A stretch of 56,138 nt of DNA. It comes from Caldilineaceae bacterium (lineage in GTDB: Bacteria > Chloroflexota > Anaerolineae > Caldilineales > Caldilineaceae). Within the stretch, counting starts at the first letter, position 1; the number at the start of each line of letters is the position of its first letter. Location of the stretch: contig JAJEDI010000083.1 in the NCBI GenBank assembly GCA_022821585.1, positions 1-56,138 on the forward strand. The letters run 5' to 3'. The notes below the pieces were generated by a model. The model was not told where the DNA came from. It saw only the letters and a program-made list of their open reading frames with translations, and did no database searches. Made by a program: the position numbers and the translations under genes. Below are positions 7,408 to 15,380 of this stretch, one piece after another.

Positions 7408-8664
7408 TTACTCGTCGTCTGATTCGCTGCTTTGGGTCAGGGTGCCCGCTTCGGTGAGGTGAGTCAGTAGTTTCTTGCGGCTTTCTTCACTCCGCTCCTC
7501 GGGTGACATACTTTCCCATTTCTCCATCTGTATTTGCCGTCTCTCTTTCTCCTCGGGATCGATACTTAAGACATCGCTAATCCCCTTTCCCTGTGCGACC
7601 TCCATATCGGCGGGAATGTCCAGGCCGACGGCCTCCATCACTTCGGCGGCGGCGAAAATTGGGCTTTGTGTGCGCAGGGCGAGGGCAATGGCGTCACTGG
7701 GCCGCGCATCGATTGTGAATCTATCATCGCTGCGCTGTACGTGCACAGTCGCGAAGAAGGTTTCCTTCTCCAACGCGGATACCGTCACTGATTCAATCTG
7801 GACGCCGGCCTTGGTCAGCATGTCGGCCATGAAGCTGAACGTCATCGGTCGGTGAAGCTTCGTCCCCCGCAGGCTGAGGGCGATGTCATCTGCCTCGTAT
7901 GGTCCAATCCAGATTGCCAGCAGGCGGCGCAGACTTTCGTCGGTAAGGACCAGTATTCTGTGATCTCTTCCCGGTTCTGGCTTTACGATGTCGAGTACGG
8001 AGACGGGGATCATCTGTTTGCTCCTGGTCTGTTGGGAAACGGCTGGTTTCGGTTGTCGTTCGGCGAAGGTCGAACGCAGTTGGTCGCGCAGTTTGCGGCG
8101 GGACTTGTGGAGACGCCCTTTGACGGCGGGCACGCTGATCTGGAGGAGAGCGGCGGTCTCGCGCACGCTCAGCTGCTCGAAGTAGTAGAGAAGGACGGCG
8201 TCGCGGTTGGGCGGAGACAGCTGTGCGATGGCGGCCAGGATCAGTTGGTGCGTCTCCCTGGCCTCGGCGGCCTGGTGCGGTTGCGGGGCGCTGTCCGGGA
8301 ACGGCAGCGAATCGAAGCTGCGTCCGCCGCTGAGCAACTCAAGCGACAGCGTCTCCACTTGCGGTCTGCGCAGGAAATTCTTGCACAGATTGACGACGAT
8401 GGCACACAGCCAGGCGCGAAAGCTGTCCGGCTTGCGCAAGCGACCCAGCGATAGATAGGCATGCAGGACGGCTTCCTGGGTCAACTCCAGGCCCCGCTCG
8501 CGGTCACCGACGATGCGGATCGCCAGAGAGAGGGCGACGGGCTGGTGCCGCAATATGAGTTGATCAAATGCCTGCCGCTCACCGTTTTGGGCGCGGCGCA
8601 CAAGTTCGCGGTCCGTCATGGGTACCGCCGGCGGTGGTTCGATGCGGCCATCTTCAACTGTCAT
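7408..8664 (-). CDS. ECF sigma factor fused to a bifunctional nuclease (DUF151) domain
   Basis: One 418-residue frame with two parts. Residues ~28-100 are sigma region 2 (AFDQLILRHQPVALSL, DSFRAWLCAIVVNLCKNFLRR). Residues ~138-195 are sigma region 4 (LSPPNRDAVLLYYFEQLSVRETAALL). Residues ~218-345 match bifunctional nuclease/DUF151 proteins, with IWIGPYEADDIALSL and the hallmark DARPSDAIALALR at 319-331. The tail is rich in Glu and Arg. No anti-sigma gene is next to it, so the DUF151 domain may be the regulatory or sensing part (inference). An internal ATG at 8013 with its own ribosome binding site could also give a free DUF151 protein. Convergent with carA; divergent from the PA14 lipoprotein gene. 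Confidence 0.88.
   Translation of the reverse strand: MTVEDGRIEPPPAVPMTDRELVRRAQNGERQAFDQLILRHQPVALSLAIRIVGDRERGLELTQEAVLHAYLSLGRLRKPDSFRAWLCAIVVNLCKNFLRRPQVETLSLELLSGGRSFDSLPFPDSAPQPHQAAEARETHQLILAAIAQLSPPNRDAVLLYYFEQLSVRETAALLQISVPAVKGRLHKSRRKLRDQLRSTFAERQPKPAVSQQTRSKQMIPVSVLDIVKPEPGRDHRILVLTDESLRRLLAIWIGPYEADDIALSLRGTKLHRPMTFSFMADMLTKAGVQIESVTVSALEKETFFATVHVQRSDDRFTIDARPSDAIALALRTQSPIFAAAEVMEAVGLDIPADMEVAQGKGISDVLSIDPEEKERRQIQMEKWESMSPEERSEESRKKLLTHLTEAGTLTQSSESDDE
8011..8031 (-). promoter_or_regulatory. Internal ribosome binding site and ATG before the DUF151 domain
   Basis: On the minus strand AGGAG is followed by a 7-nt spacer and an ATG at 8013-8011, in frame with the sigma-DUF151 fusion, exactly where the DUF151 domain begins (MIPVSVLDIV). 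The spacing is ideal, so the gene may make both the fusion and a stand-alone nuclease-like protein of about 200 residues. Confidence 0.5.
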
Positions 8665-8879
8665 TCACCTGTAGTTTAGTGGTATAATTCGAGCAGATGG
8701 TTACCACGCGCTCAGTTTACGAACAGTTGCGCACTAAACGAGGTCGGCGGGAACGTTCTCCTGTCCACGGTCGTTTCTTCTGAACATCATACTCTTGTTT
8801 TTCTGAACTGGTGCCCCGCCTCGGCGCTGACAAAACAGATCGGTAGCGCATTTCACAATTCGCGCAGGAGTAAGCCCGG

Positions 8880-10532
8880 ATGAAGACCGATAGTCCCCTT
8901 TCAGGAACCACCCGCCGGCTTGTCGTCCAACGCTTCACCCCAGTTCGGTTCAGCCTTCTGGCACTGATCGTGCTTGTGATCGGTGCGTGTACGCCGACGG
9001 GGTATACTCCGCCGGTCGGGGTGCCGACGCGGGCCGTTGCCGAGAGGGTGAGCGGTGAACCGGCCATTTCCATTGCGCCGACCTCGGGCTCCGCCGGTGT
9101 TTATGTACAGATTACCGGCGAGAGCTGGCCAGAGGGCAGCCTGGTCTTGATCGCGCTGCGGGATGAGCGCGGCCGCAGCGGTATTCTGGCTGCCAGCACG
9201 GCGGACACGGCGGGCACGATCAGCACCGGTTTTCTGTATCCGATCAGCCCGCGCTGGCTGGCAGCGGGCACGCATACCGTGCTTGCATACACGTCGGATG
9301 GCCGGCACGAGGCGACCGCGCTTTTCCAGACCGGCGAGGACGTCGAGGTGACCGCTACGGTTGCGACGGACACAACGGCGGCGCAGCAGGCGGATACGGC
9401 AACGCCCACACAGACGGCTGCGCCAACGGTTACACAGACGCCTGCCCCGTCGGCGACACCGACGTTCACGCCTGTGCCCACGCCGACGCCGCTCATCATA
9501 ACCGATTGGCGCGGCGACTACTGGAACAATCCAAACCAGTCGGGACCGCCGCTGGTCACACGCAACGACCTGGTGATCTTCTTCAATTGGGAAGAAGGAA
9601 CGGCTGCCAGCGGCTTGGGCGTGGACAATTTCAGCGCGCGTTGGACACGGACACTCAACTTCGATGCCGGCATCTATCGTTTTAACATCGAAGTCGATGA
9701 CGGTTTCCGGCTCTATATTGACAACGCTCTCGTATTGGATGAGTGGGAAGATGGCGCTGCACGTACCTTCACGGTTGACGTTCCTCTCAGTACAGGATTT
9801 CACACCATCCAGGTGGACTACTACGAACGCACGGGCGTGGCGTTGATGCGGTTCTGGTGGGAGCGCAACGACTCGTTCAGCGGCTGGAAGGGAGAATACT
9901 TCGGCAACCGGGAGCTACAGGGAAATCCGGTGCTGATACGGGACGAACCGCAGATCGATTTCAACTGGGGCGAAGGCAGACCGGCGAACAACCTGCCTTC
10001 AGACCATTTTTCGGCTCGCTGGCAGCGGCGGGTCTCCTTTGAACCGGGCACCTATCGCTTCTTCCTGCGGATGGATGACGGCGCCCGCGTCTACCTGGAC
10101 AGTCAGCTGATTCTCGACGAATGGAGGGATGGCGCCGACCGTACAGTCAACGTGGATGTGACACTGCCGGCCGGTGAGCGCGCCCTGCAGGTCGAATTCT
10201 TTGAGAGTTCGGGCGTGGCGCGCGTCGGCTTCTGGTGGCAGCTGGCGCCAACGCCAACGCCGACACCGACGCCAACCGTAGAGTTGGAACCGACGGCCAC
10301 GGAGACGCCAAACCCGACGGCGACGCCGGAACTGCCTCCCACAGAGACGCCGAACCCGACGGCGACGCCGGAACTGCCTCCCACGGAGACGCCGACGCCT
10401 ACCGAGACGCCAACTGAGACACCGGAACCGACCCCTACGGAGACGTCGACCCCGACCAATACGCCGGATGAGAACTCCCCCCCACCGCCCGAGCCGGGAG
10501 ATCCGACGGTAACACCGACACCGGGCTCGTAG
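8880..10532 (+). CDS. Lipoprotein with two PA14 domains and Thr-Pro-rich linkers
   Basis: A 550-residue exported protein. The signal peptide ends in a lipobox (VIGAC, Cys37). An Ig-like or IPT-like segment (IAPTSGSAGVYVQITGESW) is followed by a TPTP-rich linker. Two PA14 domains follow at about 205-330 and 335-462, each with WRGDYW or WKGEYF starts, FSARW and VDDGFRLYIDN or MDDGARVYLDS blocks. The last ~90 residues are TPT/TETP repeats with an internal 14-residue duplication (ETPNPTATPELPPT occurs twice). PA14 domains often bind glycans. A surface carbohydrate-binding or adhesion role is inferred; no catalytic domain is seen. Confidence 0.85.
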   Translation: MKTDSPLSGTTRRLVVQRFTPVRFSLLALIVLVIGACTPTGYTPPVGVPTRAVAERVSGEPAISIAPTSGSAGVYVQITGESWPEGSLVLIALRDERGRSGILAASTADTAGTISTGFLYPISPRWLAAGTHTVLAYTSDGRHEATALFQTGEDVEVTATVATDTTAAQQADTATPTQTAAPTVTQTPAPSATPTFTPVPTPTPLIITDWRGDYWNNPNQSGPPLVTRNDLVIFFNWEEGTAASGLGVDNFSARWTRTLNFDAGIYRFNIEVDDGFRLYIDNALVLDEWEDGAARTFTVDVPLSTGFHTIQVDYYERTGVALMRFWWERNDSFSGWKGEYFGNRELQGNPVLIRDEPQIDFNWGEGRPANNLPSDHFSARWQRRVSFEPGTYRFFLRMDDGARVYLDSQLILDEWRDGADRTVNVDVTLPAGERALQVEFFESSGVARVGFWWQLAPTPTPTPTPTVELEPTATETPNPTATPELPPTETPNPTATPELPPTETPTPTETPTETPEPTPTETSTPTNTPDENSPPPPEPGDPTVTPTPGS

Positions 10533-10558
10533 TCCGGAAAGCGACGGAGGGCCGCGCC

Positions 10559-11455
10559 ATGGCACACAAATATTCGGTTATCCTGGTCACGCTGGCCAGC
10601 GATGGGGGTAACGTCTGGGAGAGGCCGGGAGAGGTACTGGAGACGGTGGCCGAGGCCGGCTACGATGGCGTCGATCTGGATGCGGAACCGGACCGGATCG
10701 ACCCGGAGCAGTTCAGTGAAGTGGCGTCAATGGCGGCGTCGCTGGGTCTGAAGATACCGGCGCTCATCTGCGCCTGGGGCGGCTGGCACGCCGGTGAGGT
10801 GCGCGATCTGGCGTCGAGCGATGAATCGGTGCGCAGCTATGCAGTAAGCTATACCAAGAAGTGCGTCGACCTGGCCGCCAGTCTGGACGAGCCGCCTCTG
10901 ATCGAGATTGCCGCTGTCCCGCCGGAAAGCGAGTATCCGGTCACGAGCGTGCCGCGCCCAACTCTGCGGCGCAACTTTGTGAAATCGACGCGTGAAATCG
11001 GCGCCTATGCGGCGCCGCGGGGTGTCCGAGTGGGGATTGAGCCGATCAACCGCTTTGAGGGTTATGCCGGTTTCCTCAACAGCATAGTTGAAGCGAAGAG
11101 CGTCGCCGACGAGGTCGGGTTGGAGAACGTGGGCGTGCTTGCCGACTTCTTTCACGTCAACATCGAGGATGGCGCTCTGACCGATACGTTGCGGCTGGCC
11201 GGGGAGAGCCTGATGTGCATTCATTTGGCGGACAACAACCGGCAGGCGCCCGGAACAGGGCATATTGATTTTCTGCAGGTGATCAGGACTTTGAATACGA
11301 TGGGGTACAGCGGCTATTTGTCGCTGGATGCGGTGCCGGCCAGGCCGGACTGGAAAACCCTGGTGAAGAGCTCGATCCACTTTATGAAACAGATGGAGGA
11401 GACGGCCGCGCTGCAGGATCGCATTGCCGGCGCCGAACGCGGGGCCGGGGGCTAG
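10559..11455 (+). CDS. Sugar phosphate isomerase/epimerase (xylose-isomerase-like TIM barrel)
   Basis: A 298-residue AP-endonuclease-2-type barrel of the family that holds D-tagatose/psicose 3-epimerases and inosose isomerases. Likely metal ligands lie in GIEPINRFEG (Glu), LADFFHVNIED (Asp and His), CIHLADN (His) and YLSLDAVPA. The start is ATG 10559, after GGAGGGC. It begins 26 nt after the PA14 lipoprotein and ends at a strong terminator. Substrate unknown; such enzymes usually work in sugar or cyclitol catabolism. Confidence 0.83.
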   Translation: MAHKYSVILVTLASDGGNVWERPGEVLETVAEAGYDGVDLDAEPDRIDPEQFSEVASMAASLGLKIPALICAWGGWHAGEVRDLASSDESVRSYAVSYTKKCVDLAASLDEPPLIEIAAVPPESEYPVTSVPRPTLRRNFVKSTREIGAYAAPRGVRVGIEPINRFEGYAGFLNSIVEAKSVADEVGLENVGVLADFFHVNIEDGALTDTLRLAGESLMCIHLADNNRQAPGTGHIDFLQVIRTLNTMGYSGYLSLDAVPARPDWKTLVKSSIHFMKQMEETAALQDRIAGAERGAGG

Positions 11456-11494
11456 CAGCACCTTCGAAGGGGCAAAAGCTCAATAGCGTTCAAG

Positions 11495-11529
11495 CCTGGC
11501 TGACGTTGCTGACGTCAGCCAGGTTTTTT
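11495..11529 (+). terminator. Strong intrinsic terminator
   Basis: CCTGGCTGACGT (11495-11506) pairs perfectly over 12 bp with ACGTCAGCCAGG (11512-11523) around the loop TGCTG and is followed by six T (11524-11529). It terminates the rightward isomerase transcript, 40 nt after its stop. There is no A-run on the left side, so it is not clearly bidirectional. Confidence 0.9.
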
Positions 11530-11603
11530 CCCCGTTCCCGTGACGTCTGCGCCGGCGGTCCGCCCCGGTGCAGAGGTTGCTTCTGAATTTTGTGCGACTG
11601 CGG

Positions 11604-12956
11604 TCAGAGCGTTTGGCAGGCCGTGCGCGCGGCCATGAAGGGAAGCTCACTGACGGAGGGATGCGGTCCGTACAGGGAGGCGAGCGTATCGATCGTCGTC
11701 TTTGTCTTGATGGCCACGGCCACGGGAGCAAGCGCGTCGGCGGCCTGATAGCCCACAGCCATTCCTCCGACAACCTGCCTGTTCCGGTTCCATGCCAGCT
11801 TCAAGAAGCCTTCCGTGTGTCCTGAGATATGCGTCTTGAGTGCGGACTGCATTGCCACCTGGACGCTCCGAATCGAATTGTCTGCAGCCGACAGTACACC
11901 TACTTGCGCCACCTGCGGATTGGAGAGGAATGGAATCACCATACAGGAGTCGTCGTATGGCTCCGTCTCCTGTCCGGTGGCATGAAGTGCAGCCACGCGG
12001 GCATGGGCCATAGAGACACTTCCGGCTCTGACCTGTCGGGCGTCGCCTGCCGCGTAGATTCCCGCAACGTTCGTTTGTCCAAAGCCATCAGTGCGCACAG
12101 CTCCGAGGGCGTCGACGTGCACGCCTACGGCTTGCAGATTGAGCGGAGCGACGTTGGGCCGGTTCCCGATGGTCACAAAGGCCATCTCCGCTTCATGGCG
12201 TGAGCCGTCCGGCTTCACGGCTGCGACGTGATCGTCATCGCGTTGCAGCTGTGCAACAGGCTCTCCGGGCCGGACCTGAACACCTCTACGCAGGAGCATG
12301 TCGACCAAGAATGTGTCGGCGTCCGGGGCGACGGCGCAGCTGGGGCCTCCCGGCAAGACAAGCCAGGTCACGTCGATGTTGAGTGCGCTGAAGACGTGGA
12401 CGAATTCGAAGCCGGTCGGGCCATCGCCGATCACGATCATAGATGCGGGCAGATGCGGCATTTCGTGGGCTGTGGCGGGCGAGAAGACCCGTCTGCCATC
12501 CGGGGCCAGGGGAGACGGCACGAATGGCGTTGAACCCGCGGCGACAATGAATGCATCGGCCTCGACTGTGATGGCGTCATCAGGACCGCTTGCTATCAGC
12601 AGATGGTTTGGTGACTGAAATGAGGCTTTGCCCTCGATGAACTGTACTCCGAGATCATTCAGCATTTGCGCTTGCCGTTCGCTCCAGTGCCTCCCGATTC
12701 TGTCTGCATGCGCGTTTGCATCGGGCAGAGAGAAGCGGCTCGTATCGGGCAACCGTTCTGCGGCGGAGGCGAAGGGGCCGAGAGCGGCATAGAGGTTGTC
12801 AACGGCGGCCAGCCATACCCGGCTGGGCAGGAGCTGATGCCAGGCGGCAACGGGGCGATCGGACACAATGGTGACGGCGGCGGCGAACGGAGCGGCCGTC
12901 GCGGCGGCTTCCACGCCGGCGGGCCCGCCGCCAATGACGACGATTCGTTTGTTCAT
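11604..12956 (-). CDS. FAD/NAD(P)-dependent disulfide-reductase-like flavoprotein lacking the redox disulfide
   Basis: A 450-residue class-I pyridine nucleotide-disulfide oxidoreductase fold: FAD motif VIGGGPAGVEAA (residues 7-18), NAD motif VIGDGPTGFEFV, second FAD motif GIYAAGDA, and a C-terminal dimerisation domain ending HPSVSE (His432, Glu437). Relatives carry CxxxxC before IPSK; here the matching segment is HQLLPSR and the two Cys positions are Ala37 and Leu42. It cannot do dithiol chemistry by that route, so it may act as an NAD(P)H dehydrogenase or transhydrogenase-like enzyme (inference). It stands alone on the minus strand. Confidence 0.85.
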   Translation of the reverse strand: MNKRIVVIGGGPAGVEAAATAAPFAAAVTIVSDRPVAAWHQLLPSRVWLAAVDNLYAALGPFASAAERLPDTSRFSLPDANAHADRIGRHWSERQAQMLNDLGVQFIEGKASFQSPNHLLIASGPDDAITVEADAFIVAAGSTPFVPSPLAPDGRRVFSPATAHEMPHLPASMIVIGDGPTGFEFVHVFSALNIDVTWLVLPGGPSCAVAPDADTFLVDMLLRRGVQVRPGEPVAQLQRDDDHVAAVKPDGSRHEAEMAFVTIGNRPNVAPLNLQAVGVHVDALGAVRTDGFGQTNVAGIYAAGDARQVRAGSVSMAHARVAALHATGQETEPYDDSCMVIPFLSNPQVAQVGVLSAADNSIRSVQVAMQSALKTHISGHTEGFLKLAWNRNRQVVGGMAVGYQAADALAPVAVAIKTKTTIDTLASLYGPHPSVSELPFMAARTACQTL

Positions 12957-13315
12957 TGCTTCTCCAGTCTTGTTTGGCTGCTTTTGGCCCTCTGGACCGC
13001 TCGACTTTCGATAGCTGGGCTCCCGTGCGCGGCACGGCGCCCATACACTGCTCGCGGATCAGAGAGTTTGCCTAGCGAAGGAATATATCCACGGAAATTC
13101 GCGGGTCTGTCGAACTGAGCGGGGACTGCTCCCGCGGGCAGTGCCGCCGAACTGCTGTGGCTGCATACGGCTGTAAAGATTATACTACGACGGCGGGGCC
13201 GTTGTTTCACGTGAAACAGGGGGCCTAAGGGTGCTTTGCGGTCCCAGTTTGCCTGCTGCGGAACAGTCTTGGTCACCCACAGGCGATTGGGTCTGGTTAG
13301 GGGAGGAGATAGGCG
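12957..13315. other. Intergenic region holding parS
   Basis: A 359-nt gap between divergent genes. It contains the perfect parS palindrome (13203-13218) and the ribosome binding site GGGGAGGAG of the SDR gene just before 13316. I see no other gene or clear promoter. Confidence 0.6.
13203..13218. promoter_or_regulatory. parS centromere-like site (ParB binding)
   Basis: The 16-bp palindrome TGTTTCACGTGAAACA matches the conserved chromosomal parS consensus at every position. ParB binds such sites to load ParA and SMC for chromosome segregation. They cluster near oriC in most bacteria, so this contig may lie in the origin-proximal part of the chromosome. It is intergenic. No parA or parB gene is in the window and I found no second copy. 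Confidence 0.85.
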
Positions 13316-14116
13316 ATGCCTTCATATGAACTTGCGGAGCAGGTTGCCATTGTCAGCGGCGCCGGGCAGGGGATGGGACGCGCCATTGCGCTACGCCTCG
13401 CGGGTGAAGGCGCGGCGGTAGCCGTGGCAGACATCGACAGCGAGTCGGCCATGCGGGTGGCAGCCGAGATCGAGGCGCAGGACGGCACGGCCCTGGCCGT
13501 GCAGGTCGACGTCACCACGCGGGCGGATACCGAGCGGATGGTGGCCGAGTGCGCGGCCCGGTTCGGACGCGTCGACATCATGGTCAACAACGCCGGCGTG
13601 CTGGCCGTGACGCCTGTGCTGGAGCTGGACGACAGGGCATGGGACTGGCAGATGAATGTCAATGCGAAGGGTGTGTTGTACTGCTCGCAGGCGGCGGCGC
13701 GCCGGATGATCGCCCAGGGCGAGGGCGGCCGGATCATCACCATCGCGTCCACTGCCGGTAAGATCCCGTCCGGCAAAGACGTTCCGATTGCCGGATACGT
13801 CGCCAGTAAGCACGCAGCGGTGGGACTGACCAAACAGATGGCGCTGGAGCTGGCACGCTACGACATTCTGGTGAACTGTGTGTTTCCCGGGATCGTTGAG
13901 TCGGAGATGCTGCAGGTTGTGCACGGAGAGATTGCCAAGCTGGAGGGCGTTCCGCAAGAGGAGATACGGGCGCGGGCGATGGCCACGGTCCCGCTGGGCT
14001 ATTTCCAGTCGCCGCAGAAGGTGGCCAATATGGTGGCCTTCCTGTGTTCGACGGATGCGGACTATTCGGTTGGCTCGGTCTTTGATGTGACGGGCGGAGC
14101 GTTTCCCTTCTACTGA
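13316..14116 (+). CDS. SDR-family oxidoreductase
   Basis: A 266-residue classical short-chain dehydrogenase: cofactor motif SGAGQGMGRAIA, NNAGVL, and the catalytic Tyr/Lys in GYVASKHAAVGLTK. The acidic residue after beta-2 (VADIDSE) points to NAD. The C terminus ends in the usual GGAFPFY-type tail. ATG 13316 has GGGGAGGAG upstream. A second SDR follows in the same direction after 222 nt, so the pair may act on related polyols or sugar derivatives. Substrate not predictable. Confidence 0.88.
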   Translation: MPSYELAEQVAIVSGAGQGMGRAIALRLAGEGAAVAVADIDSESAMRVAAEIEAQDGTALAVQVDVTTRADTERMVAECAARFGRVDIMVNNAGVLAVTPVLELDDRAWDWQMNVNAKGVLYCSQAAARRMIAQGEGGRIITIASTAGKIPSGKDVPIAGYVASKHAAVGLTKQMALELARYDILVNCVFPGIVESEMLQVVHGEIAKLEGVPQEEIRARAMATVPLGYFQSPQKVANMVAFLCSTDADYSVGSVFDVTGGAFPFY

Positions 14117-14201
14117 GCCCGTTTGCGGTACGGGTGTGCCCCTTAGGGCGCGGAAAAGGCAGTTGCAGATTCTCCTGGCGGCGCGGTATGATGTGCGCGG
14201 T

Positions 14202-14233
14202 CGTGCACTTATATAGCATTACGGCAGTGCACG
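14202..14233. repeat. Inverted repeat CGTGCACT upstream of the second SDR gene
   Basis: CGTGCACT (14202-14209) and AGTGCACG (14226-14233) are exact reverse complements separated by 16 bp that include TATATAGCATT. The repeat lies about 105 nt before the SDR start, a plausible operator position. No regulator is adjacent. Confidence 0.35.
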
Positions 14234-14338
14234 AAACAGTCCTTCAGCTTGTTACAAGCAGGCGATCCTTCTTCTCCAGTTCTTCAACTTTTCATGAGGA
14301 GCACCACTTCTCGACGCAGAAGGAGCGCTGAGATTCCC

Positions 14339-15115
14339 ATGGCAAACCGAGATCTGTTCGACCTCACAGGGCGGAATGCGCTCGTCACCGGCGGCGGGCG
14401 CGGGCTGGGCAAGGCGATGGCCGTCGGACTGGCGCAGTATGGCGCCAACATCGCCATCGTCGACATCGACCTGGAAACGGCACAAAGTACAGCCGAGGAG
14501 ATCGGGGCGCTGGGCGTGCAGACGCTGGCCCTGTATGGTGATGTGCGGAGCGAAGAGGATGCGCAGCGGACGGTGGACGAGGTCTGCGAGAGATTGGGCA
14601 GCCTCGATATTTTGCTCAACAACGCCGGCGTGGCGACGGTCGAGGCGGCTGAGACACTCAGCCTGGCCGACTTCAAGCGCGTCTACGATATCGACGTGAC
14701 GGGCGTGTTCATCTTCTCCAAAGCCGCTTACGGCCCGATGGCGCGGCAAGGGTACGGCAACATCATCAATATCGCCAGCATGGCCGGCATCAGCGCGCTG
14801 GACCCGCAGAAGCACATGCATTACAACTCGGCCAAGGCCGCGGTGATTATGATCACCAAGTCGCTGGCGGCTGAGTGGGCGAGCGCCGGAATCCGCGTCA
14901 ATGCGCTGGCGCCGGGCTATATGATCACGCCGCCGGTGATCGAGATGCGGGCGGAGGACCCGGAACGGTGGGAGCACTGGATGTCCAGGGTGCCGATGGG
15001 CCGCGCCGGCGAACCGCCTGAGCTTCAAGGCGCCGTCATCTACCTGGCATCTGACGCTTCCAGTTACATGACCGGGAACATCATGGTCATCGACGGCGGC
15101 TATACTTGCTTATGA
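14339..15115 (+). CDS. SDR-family oxidoreductase (gluconate/mannitol dehydrogenase-like)
   Basis: A 258-residue classical SDR: TGGGRGLGKAMA, NNAGVATVE, Ser in NIASMAG, and Tyr/Lys in HMHYNSAKAAV. The Asp after beta-2 (VDIDLE) again suggests NAD. The first domain residues (DLFDLTGRNALVTGG) resemble gluconate 5-dehydrogenase and 2-deoxy-gluconate dehydrogenase relatives. ATG 14339 was preferred over an upstream in-frame start at 14249 because homology begins at MANRDLFDLTG and AAGGAG lies upstream. An ABC importer follows, consistent with a catabolic role. Confidence 0.88.
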   Translation: MANRDLFDLTGRNALVTGGGRGLGKAMAVGLAQYGANIAIVDIDLETAQSTAEEIGALGVQTLALYGDVRSEEDAQRTVDEVCERLGSLDILLNNAGVATVEAAETLSLADFKRVYDIDVTGVFIFSKAAYGPMARQGYGNIINIASMAGISALDPQKHMHYNSAKAAVIMITKSLAAEWASAGIRVNALAPGYMITPPVIEMRAEDPERWEHWMSRVPMGRAGEPPELQGAVIYLASDASSYMTGNIMVIDGGYTCL

Positions 15116-15380
15116 GTTATTCGACGCGCTACCGCTTGGCTGGTTGGGCGCGTTGAAGAAAGGGGGTTTACAACATCAGACTGTCCGCTTGTTGGTAGCG
15201 TGGTGGGCACCCTTTGGGTCGTTCATCGTGGCAACAATTTTGGTTCTGTACAAGGTTGCGCTCTGTCGAGATCGATTGCACGAGATTCCATGCGTATCGT
15301 AGTCCAATTGGCGATTTCCACCGGCATTTCATTGGTAAGGTAATCGTGCAGCACTCACAAGATCCAGGAGGATCAGAGCA

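Noticed and set aside
8683..8688. TATAAT on the plus strand upstream of the PA14 lipoprotein gene
   Set aside because: No acceptable -35 box lies 16-18 bp upstream, so I do not call it a promoter.
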